Assembly: GCA_028023455.1 (NCBI GenBank)
Contig: JAQFVV010000158.1
Location: 1,426,001 to 1,490,000 of the forward strand
Reading direction: 5' to 3'
Length of the DNA stretch: 64,000 nucleotides
Origin: Epiperipatus broadwayi
Lineage: Eukaryota; Onychophora; Udeonychophora; Euonychophora; Peripatidae
Below are positions 12,036 through 23,924 of this stretch, in pieces (the stretch's first letter is position 1; each line of letters starts with the position of its first letter). Both the position numbers and the translations under genes were made by a program. The notes below the pieces were generated by a model. It did not search any database. It was not told the DNA's origin and worked only from the letters and a program-made list of their open reading frames with translations.

Positions 12036-13302
12036 TGAAGAGTGATCAAAAACTATTGTGAATGTTGCTACAGAGTGCCATTCTGCAAAAAGATAGGGAA
12101 CATAAATATGAGAAGCAATGCATCGAATCTTAGTAACAATTTGAAACAGATTTTAATTTGTTCAGTGTAGTCTATCAGCTTTGAGTTATGGTTAAGAGGT
12201 GTTTTGTAATATGTGTTGTAAATCATGGATTTTGAACAATGCATTAATATAAAATTTTGTTTCAAACTTCAAAACAGTATTAAAGAAACATATGAAATAT
12301 TAAAATTAGTTTGTAGTAATTCTGTAGTGACAATTAAGATAGTTTGTAAGTGGTTTGAGTTATTTTGTAATGGTTGTGAATCTTTTAAAGACAAAAAATA
12401 GGAATGTCTTTCAGTCAAAAAACCAAAGAAATTATTGAAAGAGTATAAGCAAATTATTTGATCAACTAGGCAATTGACTATTAGAGAACATTTATAAAGA
12501 TTCAGTAACTTTTATAGTTCTGATCAAAACATTTTAATAAGATTGAGGCAAGTGAGTGAAAATTTGTTTCATATATATTGTCAGTCAATTAAAAACAACA
12601 GCCTTTTATCACTATTATTGAAGTTGCATAATCATGTCACTTCAAATGTTATTCTTTAAGAAATGTCATTAGAGAAGATAAAATTTGGATCTATGGTTAT
12701 GATCCTGAAATCAAGGGGCAGAGAAATTCTCAATGGAAATCACTCAGTTTTCCCTTGTGATAAAAGTCTTTCAACCGAAATTCATAATCAAAATAATGCT
12801 GATCTTTTTGTTTTTAAATCTTAATGGAATTTTGCAAGCTAAGTTTATACACAGTGATCCTATGATAAACTTTGAATATTAAAAGAGCTTATTAGAGCAT
12901 TCAAAAAACAATTATGTAGAAAAAAGATCTGAGAAATGTGCAAATGCTTTGTCATGTTTCACTTCTAATATTGCAATTTCTGTTAAATAAAAATCTTATA
13001 ATACATCCTCATCCACCTTATTCACCGTATTTGGCACTGTGCAACTTTAGGCTCGTCACAATGTCAAAATGATTATGAAAGGTAAACGTTTTGAATCATT
13101 TCAGGACATTGGGTCATCTGTGGCAGTGCAACAAGAGACATGAACGAGGATCTCCATTGATGATTCCGAAAGTGGCCATAACAATTTGATAAGTATGTTT
13201 GAAAAAAAAAGAAGTATTTTGAGGTGAACTTATTGTAATTTATTTTTTTCTATAATATTTTTTATTTATTTATATATTCCCTAAGCTTTTTGATCACCTC
13301 TT
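12036..13302 (+). mobile_element. Dead mariner transposon
   Basis: About 1.27 kb, the usual mariner length, bounded by TA and imperfect terminal inverted repeats: GAAGAGTGATCAAAAA at the left and the complement of TTTTTGATCACCTC at the right (13288-13300). The transposase begins with the ATG at 12225, 'MDFEQCINIKFCFKLQNS', the family N-terminal helix-turn-helix region. Near 12680 'IYGYDPE' marks the GETW-VYGYDPE block. Near 13004-13045 'HPHPPYSPYLALCN' is the block that normally carries the third catalytic aspartate; here that position is asparagine. Many stops and frameshifts. Confidence 0.8.
12225..13230 (+). pseudogene. Mariner transposase pseudogene
   Basis: Relic of a DDD/DD34D transposase that would have cut and rejoined the element at TA targets in the nucleus. 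Recognisable blocks, in order, are the N-terminal DNA-binding helix region, the YGYDPE block, the HPPYSP block with the terminal catalytic aspartate changed to asparagine (codon AAC at 13043-13045), and a C-terminal 'ISIDDSES' block. The frame is lost soon after residue 58 by a TAG stop near 12399. It cannot encode an active enzyme. It lies in the sense orientation of the last VPS4 intron. Confidence 0.75.
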
Positions 13303-13309
13303 ATAGTTG

Positions 13310-13636
13310 CAAATTCATATTTAGTCTTCCCTTTAAGTAAATCATTGGTGTTAAAATACCATTTAATAATTAGAAAATGAATTGATGTGAGATTGGAAAA
13401 TATATATTTTCTGGAATTTTTTTAAATCTTTATTATTGACACTTCATTCTATGATTATCTTATACTGCTCATTTGTCTTTTTGAATCCTTGTATTTAATA
13501 TTGATCAAGCTGGTTATACTTAAATCACTTAACAAGTCCTTATACAGTATGATAAAGTTCCTATAAAATGTTCTTTTTTTTTTTAAACTTTATAATTTGT
13601 ATTTGTTAATGATCTAAAATGTTGGGTTTATATTAC
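13310..13636. other. AT-rich intronic spacer
   Basis: No gene, repeat unit or RNA feature seen between the mariner and the SINE-like monomer. Confidence 0.4.
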
Positions 13637-13832
13637 ATTATTAAATGCATCACATGATCACCATTTCTTATGCTTGCTCATAACTGTTGTTAAAAGAGGC
13701 AAAACTCTTCATACAGTAGTGCCACTCCATGCAAGCCAGAGTAATCAATGGGTGCCAGAAGGCTTGTACATAAAATCCCTATCTAGTGCCTTCTCATCCA
13801 ATATCCCCAGATTAGTTTCTAGCTTAATTATT
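13637..13832 (+). mobile_element. SINE-like monomer F2
   Basis: Single, non-inverted copy of the family that forms inverted dimers at 3581-3899 and 24509-24870. It starts near GCATCACATGATCACC, runs through AGAGGCAAAACTC and AGTAATCAATGGGTGCCAG, and ends near TATCCCCAGATTAGTTTC. Having a monomer shows that the dimers derive from a unit of about 190 bp or more. No obvious tRNA-type promoter boxes; no coding capacity. Confidence 0.6.
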
Positions 13833-16257
13833 AAATGCTCATGTCTTTATAAATATTTTATAGTCATGGCTAATTTGTAACTGTAATAAATATTGAAATT
13901 GACAATAGGTATGGTAATTTTCTCCAAATGTATTTTTTTGCTATCTGGTTTATTCTATTTAGGATTTATAGAATAAATTAACCCAAGGATGTCATAATTT
14001 AAGATACCCATAACTACAAACTTGAATATTCTATCCTTGTAATTTCATAAAGTCTTAACAGTGAAAAGACATAATTTTTTATTAATTTTTACATTATCAT
14101 ATTATTTAAATGTCTTTTCTTACCAATTTTTAATATGTATAGAGGAATTTTGCCCCAAAATAATAGTATTGCCTGATATTCAGATAGAATCTCTTTATCT
14201 GAAGCCAGTTTCCCTTTAGTAAATTTTGTTTATTGGATACATTATTTAGTATCTCTGAAATTTATTCAAATATATCCATAATATTCTGAAGGTTATAGTC
14301 ATTCTGGAAAATTATTATTATATTCTCAATAAAATTGATTAATATTAGCATCACACTAACATAAGGTAGATAAAGACTAGGCATTGGTCTTTCAATTTCT
14401 TATACCAATGGATTGCTCTATATGATTTGATGCAGTAATCGAATGACAGACTTTGTAGCTGAAGGTTCTCGGATTGCTCCAATCTTGTCCAACTGTTTAT
14501 GAATTCTCAAATATAATTCTCAAATAATAAAACCATTTGATTACTATTATTATTATGAATTGGTCTGTGTATATTGCAAAAAGCAATGAATGCTGTTAAC
14601 ATATTAGTCTTGTAGTATTTCTATTTTTGTGTAAAAAAACTTAATATCTTGTAATTTTTTATTGAAATTTTCTATTTTTTTATATACACAAACAGAATTT
14701 TCCTTGTATTTAAATAATATCTGTAATGTAGCATTCTAAAATTACCAATAATAATTAAAAGAAAAAGAGTAAAATCATCAATGAAAAAAAAATTAAAAGA
14801 ATAAAAATTCAGAAATTAAAAAGTCTTTTCAAATTGTAATACAAACTATATGAAGTGGGGAAAAAAAATGAATACTTTATTTAAATAAATAATGTTTAAA
14901 TAGAGTGATTGGGTAGTTATTAAAACATAAAAGATAGTAAACAATGACCCCTATAAAGAAAGTGCATGATATAAATTTATAGAGTATTAATGTTGTAATA
15001 AATTTGAGATCATTTTAAAAAAGATTCAATATAAATATAGAATTATCAAAGTTAACAAAATTGATAAGTTATGTTATTAAATATGTAAAATCAATGAAAG
15101 TGATTATATGTTATTTAACATACACATATGTATGTGCACGTAAAATATGTGTGTTGATTATCAAGTAGAATATTGTTAGGTATGATGGGGAAAGATTATA
15201 TGTGGAATAAAAGTTTGCCTTAACTAGATGATATTCTCAGGTTATATTAGAGGTAAGCATAATACTGGTAGAAATCAAATAGAAAAAAATAGTTAAAGAT
15301 ATCAAGTTATTTTAAAAATAGCTACATAGATAATCCTAAGGATGATCAGTAGAATTAAAGATCTTGAAAGACATAACCCAAAAGTCTATGATCAAAGTTA
15401 AATTGTATTGATATCTCTTCTTTCTAGACTAGATCAAAGAAAAAGCAGAGCCCAGTGCAATGTTTTTATTTAGGGGATGGAGTCTTTTACACCTAATAAA
15501 AAACAATTACATATTTAAAAAAATTATCTTATTTGCAGATATAGATATATTACTTCACAATTAGTATAAATCAAATTAAGATGATTCTTCAGATTAAAAA
15601 TTTTATTTATTTTGAATCAGAATTCACTGGAAAAAAAAAAAAACTTTAAGAAAATAAAATTTTATAATATATAATTATTTATTTATTATTTTTAAATTAT
15701 AAGTACAATTTTGTGCAATTTTATTGGGGCAATATTTGAGAAAACAAAATAAAATACATATTATGCAAAAAATTATAATTTATTTTTTTGAATGTTTTAT
15801 TGTGAGTTCATTAATAATATCATAATTTGATTATTGTTTTTTTTGTGTGAATTCTGATTCAATAAGTAAAATTGTTAATGAAGAGAATCATTCTTGACCT
15901 ATGATGATTTCACATTAACGTGATCAGAACATTGTGAAACATTTATACTCATTGTATATATTTTAAAAATGTACACCATCGCACAAACAATCCTTCTACA
16001 ACTGTATTACTTTGAATGTGATAGTTATTGTGGGATCCATAAATTACTGTGTTGGCCAAAAAAAAAGAAACATGGTTACATTATAAAACGTTTTATTTTT
16101 TGATTTTTTTCAAGAGTTATAGATCTTACAGGTCTAGGGCCTTGATAAATATGGGACCTTACATCATCATACTGCCAAAGCAACTATAGTTAACTGGAAC
16201 TTAAAATCCTCAGAGTTTACAACGGAATCAAAATGGTAATAGAATAGATTATTAGAG

Positions 16258-16311
16258 AATATATTTCTGATAAATCTCCCAGTAAATATATTTCTGATAA
16301 ATCTCCCAGTA
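16258..16311. repeat. 27-bp perfect tandem duplication
   Basis: Two adjacent units of 27 bp (core TTTCTGATAAATCTCCCAGT) at 16258-16284 and 16285-16311. Identity is complete over the core, suggesting a recent slippage or duplication event in the VPS4 intron. Confidence 0.85.
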
Positions 16312-18049
16312 TCCCTACTTTATCCCACAAATAACTACACTTCAATATGCCCATCTAAAAACTATTTACAATTTAATTGCAAGATTACTTTTTCTAAATT
16401 ATTCCATTCTACAAATTATCCTGGTTTAAACATCTATTTAAACTCTAGGATAAATATCAATGTAAAATTAACAAGTAATGTTTATGTTTACTATTATATT
16501 CTAAAGATAAATTGATAGAATTTTGCCAGGAGCAACAATCAACTATTTTATACTAAGAACTATAATGAAATTAGAAACAGCTCTGTGGAAAAAAAAGAGT
16601 TTTGTCCTTAATTTATATTTTTAATTCATTGTAAAACTTGAGATTTAATTGATTTATGGATTGCTTACTTTATTATATGTGAAGTTAAAAGTTTTTTGAT
16701 TAATTTAAAAAAATATGTTTATTAATAATGATTGTAGTATTGAGAAATACATTCACAATCACTACTATAGTTTTATAGGTTATTAATAAACTCTTCTCTA
16801 AACTAAAATGAAAATATTTAGGAGTTAATTATATCACTATCATAATCTTTAAAAAGAGACAGTTATTTTATTTTATCAATTTGTTGTTAGAAAACTTAAA
16901 TACCAAAGATTCTCATGATTTTGCTATTTAATACTTTATAAATTGATTTTTTTTTTTTTCAATTATTATTTTTATTTACTATCACAGCATTCATTTTTGT
17001 TATATAAAGTCTTCCTATTTCTTTATTGTCTGTGTTATTATCTTTAATGTCTTGATGATCATTGAAACTTTACATAATGTGCATGAATTCAGGGAACATG
17101 TAAATATACAGGTTTATATTTTGTCATAAGTATATTAGTCACTGTTATGTCACAGGGTTACCTAACTTTTAAAAAAAAGCCAATAAGTATGAGATAAATA
17201 ATACAATTTTTAAAATTATTATTGTTTCATGAATTGAAATATCATTTAGAACCATCAAAGGAATATCATTACCGGTTTTCTAGCATAAAAATATCTCCAC
17301 TCAATTTAGTATTTATAGTAGCTCAGATAGTAATAAAATACTAGTTTTCTTACATTATCCCATTGTGCTGTTATTTAAATTAGGATTTTCAACAGGGACA
17401 CCATTCATACCTTTTTATATTGTCACAGTATATACATATAAGTTAAAAATATAAATGAGAAAAAATTTGGTCTATATATTCAAATAAATTAAACTTGCAG
17501 CTGGTACACTCTTTCCCTTATCCATTAATATATTATGCAAAAAATATTAATTATGGGGGAAAGGATATCATTTCTTTACCAAGAAACATCATGGTAGAAT
17601 GTAATGTTTACATGTTCTTTATAGTATTATTTATGCCTTCTGACTGAAGCCAATCATCCACTTAAAGTAATTCACTTTTTCTATCATTTTCACATTAGCT
17701 TTTTAATGGTGAAAATTGCTGAAATAAAATAGGATTTACTGACTAACTCTGAGTTTTATGTGATTGGCTAAGTATTTGAACAAGAGAGTCCAGAGTAGTG
17801 AGGAGATTGTTGAAGCTGTGCAAAGTTAAATAAATATCTATGCAACTAAATACTTTTTTTTTTTTTGAAACAATGATTTAAAAACTATCAAAGCATTGAT
17901 TCAGGGGTGTTACAATCAGGTCTATTGAAAAATAATATATAAAATTTTTATTTTGTTGAGATTAATCTTTTTAAAAATGTTTATTTATATTTAAACACCC
18001 TTCATATAAATATTTATAATAAGTCTATCAAGCCAATAGTTGGCTGTTA

Positions 18050-18191
18050 TATATAATCAAATCACTCACCCATCATTACAGCCAAATCTTGCAAGGCTAA
18101 TTGTTTATACATAAAAATATATGTAATTGATAATAGTTGAAAAGATTTGATTGATAAACATTATTTGGTGGGTAACTGATTTGATTATATA
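18050..18191. repeat. Inverted-repeat unit close to VPS4 last exon
   Basis: Arms of about 26 bp (18050-18075 and 18166-18191, core AATCAAATCA / TGATTTGATT) match at about 22 of 26 positions and enclose about 90 bp. It could be a small MITE or a simple hairpin. It ends only 60 bp before the acceptor of the last exon. Confidence 0.5.
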
Positions 18192-18251
18192 TGTGTACAT
18201 GTGTGTGCTGTACATAACCTATCTATCCAAAATATATTTTTTATTTTATAG

Positions 18252-18353
18252 GAGGACATATTACGCAGTCTTTCAACTTCTAAACCAACAGTTAATGATT
18301 CTGATTTAGAAAAGTTAAAGAAATTCACTGATGACTTTGGTCAAGAAGGCTGA
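18252..18353 (+). CDS. VPS4: VPS4 AAA ATPase, last coding exon
   Basis: A 102-nt exon with 33 codons plus TGA stop at 18351-18353, acceptor TTTTATAG just before it. The translation is [12 protein letters not shown], then [14 protein letters not shown] and the ending DDFGQEG. This is the C-terminal helix of VPS4, which packs against the large ATPase domain and is needed for assembly and activity. The ending FGQEG is the near-invariant family terminus, so the stop is the genuine one. It joins in frame (phase 0) to the exon at 9804-9944, giving MEDILRSL across the junction, where vertebrate orthologues read MSDMLRSL or similar. Confidence 0.95.
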   Translation, partial: EDILRSLSTSKPTVNDSDLEKLKKFTDDFGQEG

Positions 18354-20830
18354 ATTTTAATCAACAGGCATATAAGTGAATTTTTTTTCCCAGTAAAACT
18401 GAAAGTATTGAACTTCTATGTAACTAATATGCGTACCTTGATCATTTGATATGTATGTATGTATTTTATGGTTGTGTATAAATAGCAAACACATTCAAAT
18501 TTTTAATTGCTTTATCATTCTTAATTTCACAATCATTGTTTTTTCCCTGATCACTAAAGCCCATTAAAATAAAAATTTGGGTTATGCAAAATCGAAAAAA
18601 ATTTAATTTTATTATTAAGAAAAACTCTAATGAGTCTTTTTTATATATTATTTAATTTATTCTCTCTCCTTTTTTTTTTTTTAGCAATTTATATATACTT
18701 AATAAAATGGATGACTTTGAATGCATAATTTTTTTCAAAAGATGCATATTATACATTTCCTTGCAAAATGAAATAAGTGTACGCACATATATTTGTATAT
18801 ACACATTGTTTGTTTGCCAAAAAAAAAAAAAATGCACAATGGGAATACCCATTTAATGTTTTAAGTTAAATAACTCCTAATCTACTTACTTCCCTTTTTC
18901 TCACTGGCTTTTAATTTTATTATTAATCAGTTATTAAAAATAGGCGATGGAAAAACACAAATCATCTATCATATATATATATAATTTCAAAAGAATTGCC
19001 ACTGATCATTCGCTACTTACTTTTGCTTGCTTAAACTAAACACTTGATTTTAAATAATTAGTGGGGTAAAAATCCAGCAGTAATCTCTCTTATACAAGTA
19101 AAATTTAATGTAAATAAGTTTTGATAAATATACTGAAAAGAAAAATATATTAATTATAGCTCAAAACTATTTATAAGTAAAATAGGATTTAAACAAATAT
19201 TAAGAATTAATCTTACAAAATTATTATTATTAAATAATTGTTCTTTCAAATTTAAAGTATATGTAAAAACAATGTATATTGCTCTCTCTTGCTCTCTACA
19301 TATGTATATAAACATATATATATTCTGTATGATAAGTAATTTTTTATTTTTTACACAAAGAAATTTAAAAATTATATATAAATGTAGAAAATTTGTAATA
19401 TGTATCTGTTGGCATATGTGTTACGGGTCAGCCAATCATCTCAGATTAGCAGAACAGTACTAATTTCAATATTTTGCACCGGATGGTGACAAGTCCCAGA
19501 AACATCACATTTTCACACAGTTTGTTTTTCATTAAAAAAGTGTTCATGGAGTAATCATTGTTAGCTATTACTATTTAAATATACATAGTGGATTTAAAAC
19601 ATAGTTTTGCACAAAATGTAACATAATCACTGATGCTATCAATTAATGAGAGTTAAAAACTCAGATTGTCAACACTGTTAAATCATTTGATATTTTTTGT
19701 TGTTGTTTTTTTAAATTAGAAATAAATACAGTATGAAATATTGCCGAGTGTATTGTCAATTTGATATTTCATGTTTCTTGTTTATAATATGATAAATTAC
19801 TACGTTTAATATAAAGGATATTAATACAATAATATACAGATTTAAAAATATATATATATTGTAATTTGAAATGTTATTAAAAAAAAAAGATGAAATATAT
19901 ATTTAGCCTAAAGTGGTCCAGATTTGCTACTCAAATTTTACATATATTGTCACATTGGCTATTTAAAAATCTGGATGCATTAATATAATTATGTGTATAA
20001 ATTCATACATGCAAATTAAGAGAGAAAGAATATAAACATATATTTTTTTTATTAAAACAATATAAACATCTATTTTTTTTATAAAAACAATAATCCTTTT
20101 TTTCATGATCTTTTAGAAATTCTTTTAATACAAAAAATGCTCCTTATATATTGGTATTTTATATGCTTACCTAATATGCCATTCGACTTGGTAATATGAA
20201 TGAAATTCTATTACTCATTTTTAATCAGTAAATTTTTATTTACAAAAAAACAACAACTGAATTTCAAAATTTTTTAAATCTGTACATATCTCCAATATAA
20301 ATATCAATTAATAAAATGTTACTAAATGCGTATATGCTTGCATGCATACGTTAGTAGAATCTACTCTGTTTGCTTCTTTTTTCTTTTGAAATAATTATGT
20401 CATTCACAGTTTTTCATTAGAAATTAGTTAAACGTATTTATAAATACTTATGTCATCTTAATGAAAAGTTATTATAGACTAAACAGAGATGTGAAAAGTA
20501 GAGTTTCATCTGATAGCAGTTTTAAGGTTAACCAGTACATATGTATGTTTGTAAATGAATAGTATTTATTTTCAAAGATTAGGAAATTTTATATTGTATA
20601 AAGTTAAAAATAAATAATTATATTTTTAATGAACTTCAAAGTTACAATTAAATTATTCAGCTTTTGTTTTGAATTTTTATTAATTTTATATTTCGTACAA
20701 AAGATTTTCTTATCTAGTATCACAATACACATTATTTGGACTAAGTTTTGAATGTCCTGTTTCACAAAATGTCTGTAAATATTGTATTTGTAAGAATTAT
20801 GGAATATAATAAATTTTTATTGAGGAAAAA
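18354..20830 (+). other. VPS4: VPS4 3' untranslated region and downstream AT-rich DNA
   Basis: After the stop the sequence is very AT-rich. An early AATAAA lies at 18568-18573. A second, more convincing 3' end is ATTATGGAATATAATAAATTTTTATTG with AATAAA at 20808-20813, following TGTAAATATTGTATTTGTA-type sequence common before animal poly(A) sites. Which signal is used cannot be told from sequence. No other gene is seen here. Confidence 0.45.
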
Positions 20831-23489
20831 AATAATGTAAATTTTATTATATCATAATTACCTAATGTTCAAATTACCCAGCAATGCTAGCTTGGTTGCA
20901 AAGTTTTTAAAAAAAAGGATGAGTAATTAATGTTAACTCATTAGATACTTTTGTTATATATATATAATGTCGATGAAATTTACCAAGTCTATTTTAAACA
21001 ATAATTGAATTGCCTTGTTTAATAACTTTTTACAGTAAAAAAATGGACACTTCCTACAATATTTTAGATCTTTTTATTTAGAGTTATCTAGAACAATAAT
21101 AACCACAGAGGAAACATAAACAGCCTATAAATTGATTTTTAAATAACTGATATTAAGTTTGTAGAGCAGAGACATCTCACTCATATCTAAACTCTATAAT
21201 AAATAAACACATCATATGTGTAATGTTAAATAATACTATAATATTGAATAAATGTAATGTCATATGAAAAAAGCATTGGGTTTCAATAACGGATTAATAT
21301 AAAATGCAAATAATAATGAAGAAAACCATAAACTCTGTACCAATCTTTCAATAATTTAAAATATTAATAATTAAATGGTTTATTGCTTAGGAATTCTTAA
21401 GAACTGCGAGCATCAAATGTGATGAAGCTGGAATCTCGGATTTGGAGGTCTTGAACTTATTAAATATGCTAGATTGAGTTATTTTTTATGAAAGTTTGAG
21501 AGAAATTCACCTATGATTTTGAGTATTAATGTTCTTTGGAAATCTACCAAATTAAATAGTTTCTGTTTTTTCCCATATCGCAGCATGTTGCAGTGAGAAA
21601 TGCCTAAGTTTTAGCAAGGATCGGATAGATGTTTTTGAAGAACAATGTATGCATTCAGTATAGTTTTTGATTATTAAGATTAACAGTATTTCATTTATTT
21701 GCATTTTATGTTAAAGTGTGTGTTATTAATCTTAACTTTAAATGCTAAAATCATTGACTAATTTTTAAATCCATAAAATCACTTTGTCTATAAGATTATA
21801 ACACAAACAATTTTTTTTTTTTTTATTGATTGTCATGATTATTTAATCTGTCACAAAAAATAGATTCGACATCAAATTAGATCATCGCCAAGGTTTCTTT
21901 GTCTCTTCATAGTCATTTTTAGACCTTTTTTTAAAACATTATCAATCAATTTATATAATTTTACTGATACTGATGTTTTGCCACAATAACTTCATCTTAA
22001 ATTCCATATTCATAAATCCAAAGATACCTGGTAAATTCTCATTCTAGCTGCCACTAATCAGATCAGCAACTTCTACAAAAAAAGATAATAGTATCACTCA
22101 AGACATTGTGTTTCATGCTTTTTTGAGTGTTATTCCTAATTATTGAGATGTGTTATAAAAACATAAATAAAGCTGATTTTTTTCTAAAAAACATTTAATG
22201 ATTCATCAAGATAATGGAAATAATCTGACATATAACTAAAATGTTTCTACAATTTCATATTCTTATAACCTCTACATACTGTTACAGCATATTTTTTATA
22301 ATTCATCTGATTCTAAATACATGACTAATCAAGTTTCTCTTCATAGTTGTCAAAAAATAATTTTTCATTTTTATCTTTCTAATCTTAATTTTTAGTTTAT
22401 TTTTTCCATCTCCAAATTTGCATTTCTAAAGCCTTCAATATTTTTTTTCTTACATTTTTTAATTGTCCGTATTTCTACTCCATATTTATTTATTTAGTCT
22501 GAATTTTTTTAAGGCATTTTAGCTATTTGAAAATATAAAGGAATCTATAAAGATTTCAACTAGATAATAGATTCATCGTGACTTTATTAAGTCCTTCAAT
22601 TTTGCCACTGTATTCATAGATTTGATAATCATTAACTATGTGTTCATGATTGTGTTTGTTCACATCTACATAGGATGAGTAACTTAAATTATATTTATGA
22701 AGCAGATGAGCACAATAACTATTATTGATTTGAATCTTTTGACAAGACTTCAGTGAAGACAAATCTATCTGGTTTTATTGTTGGATCTGGAAAAAGATAT
22801 TTGTTTAGATTCTCATAAAAAGTTCTTTAATTATAGATTCTTGGTTGAACGTCCAGAAAGGGGATTTTGATTTGACCTTTAGGTGGCAAAAGTTATATCT
22901 TGAGTTATTACCATATATAAAAATCTGCTCCATGTAAAACAAATCTCAACTTTCCTAGTCTTTTTAAAAACCTATTTAGCTATTGTAGTTTTCTTATTAT
23001 TACTTTAGTATCAGTTAACTAATTTTCCAAATATTCCTTTATAATTTCCTATCCAATTATTTGCATTTATTTTCTTCCCAAACTTTCTATAAGATCTATC
23101 AATCCTATACATTTTATTAAGCACATTCATATTATCTGCTATATTATTAGTAAATATGATACAATGAACCGTATTATCACTCCCATCCATCCCAGTACAG
23201 GTTTCATCCTTTTTCATTTAAAATTAAAAACTTCTTACACATTCATATATATAGTAAAAGTTAAAATAACTTTAAATAACCTGCTACAAGGTAAAATTTT
23301 TCCAACAGCTTTTTACAGAAGAACTCATAAAGATTTTCCAATTGTCAGATGATGAGGATTTAAACAATTATCCATTTTTGTTTTACTTCTAATAGTTAGA
23401 TATTAATTTTACTGATCAATATTGGATAATTAGCTGAGTTGTCTTCTTGAAAGAAAAATCCCCAAGGCTTTTGCAAAAACTTTTAGATT
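20831..23489. other. Intergenic AT-rich DNA with unresolved minus-strand coding-like stretch
   Basis: From about 21550 to 23450 the minus strand has short frames with a fairly protein-like composition: 22556-22762 (68 codons) and 23011-23217 (68 codons, 'HCIIFTNNIADNMNVLNKMYRI...'). They do not join into a family I recognise. They could be an eroded retroelement or chance frames. The rest of the stretch shows nothing. Confidence 0.3.
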
Positions 23490-23562
23490 TACTTGGCCTG
23501 GATTTGAACTCATGTCAAGGGCTTGGTAAACCCATATATTGCCTTTTCACCATGAAACTCAT
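23490..23562 (-). repeat. tRNA-like sequence, possible SINE head
   Basis: On the minus strand an A-box-like TGGTGAAAAGG (23542-23552) and a B-box-like GAGTTCAAATCC (23500-23511) sit at tRNA-like spacing. The clover-leaf is imperfect and the flanks are simple AT repeats, so a tRNA-derived SINE head or tRNA pseudogene is more likely than a functional tRNA gene. Confidence 0.4.
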
Positions 23563-23924
23563 CATATATATATATGTCCCATCATATATATATGTGTGTG
23601 TATACATACATACAAATATACATTAGAAAATATATTCTAATATTGTTAACCTTTATACAGCTTAATTAATATTACAAAAATTTTAGTGAGAATAAGTTAG
23701 TTTTAAATAATATATATTCCTGAATGACAAAGATCAAAATGTATTAATTCTCTATTATACATTGATGTATGGTATATACAGAAATATTTGCTATATATAG
23801 AGAGAGATACTTGTTGAATATGTTGACATGAATGACAGATATAGATACTTTTTGAGTATCAAAAAATATATTAAATAATTATACCATCAGTATAATTTTT
23901 TTAAAAGTTAACAAAATGGAGTAA

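Larger units (their letters stand above)
9945..18251 (+). other. VPS4: VPS4 last intron (about 8.3 kb)
   Basis: Begins with donor GTATGT and ends with acceptor TTTTATAG at 18244-18251, phase 0. It carries a duplicated repeat complex (10484-11247), a dead mariner (12036-13302), a SINE-like monomer (13637-13832), a 27-bp tandem duplication (16258-16311) and a short inverted-repeat unit (18050-18191). The remaining stretches, 11250-12030, 13840-16250 and 16320-18040, are AT-rich with no recognisable feature. Confidence 0.85.

Noticed and set aside
16041-16110. GTGTTGGCCAAAAAAAAAG-like end reminiscent of a Tc1/mariner terminal repeat
   Set aside because: No matching inverted partner found within the next kilobase.
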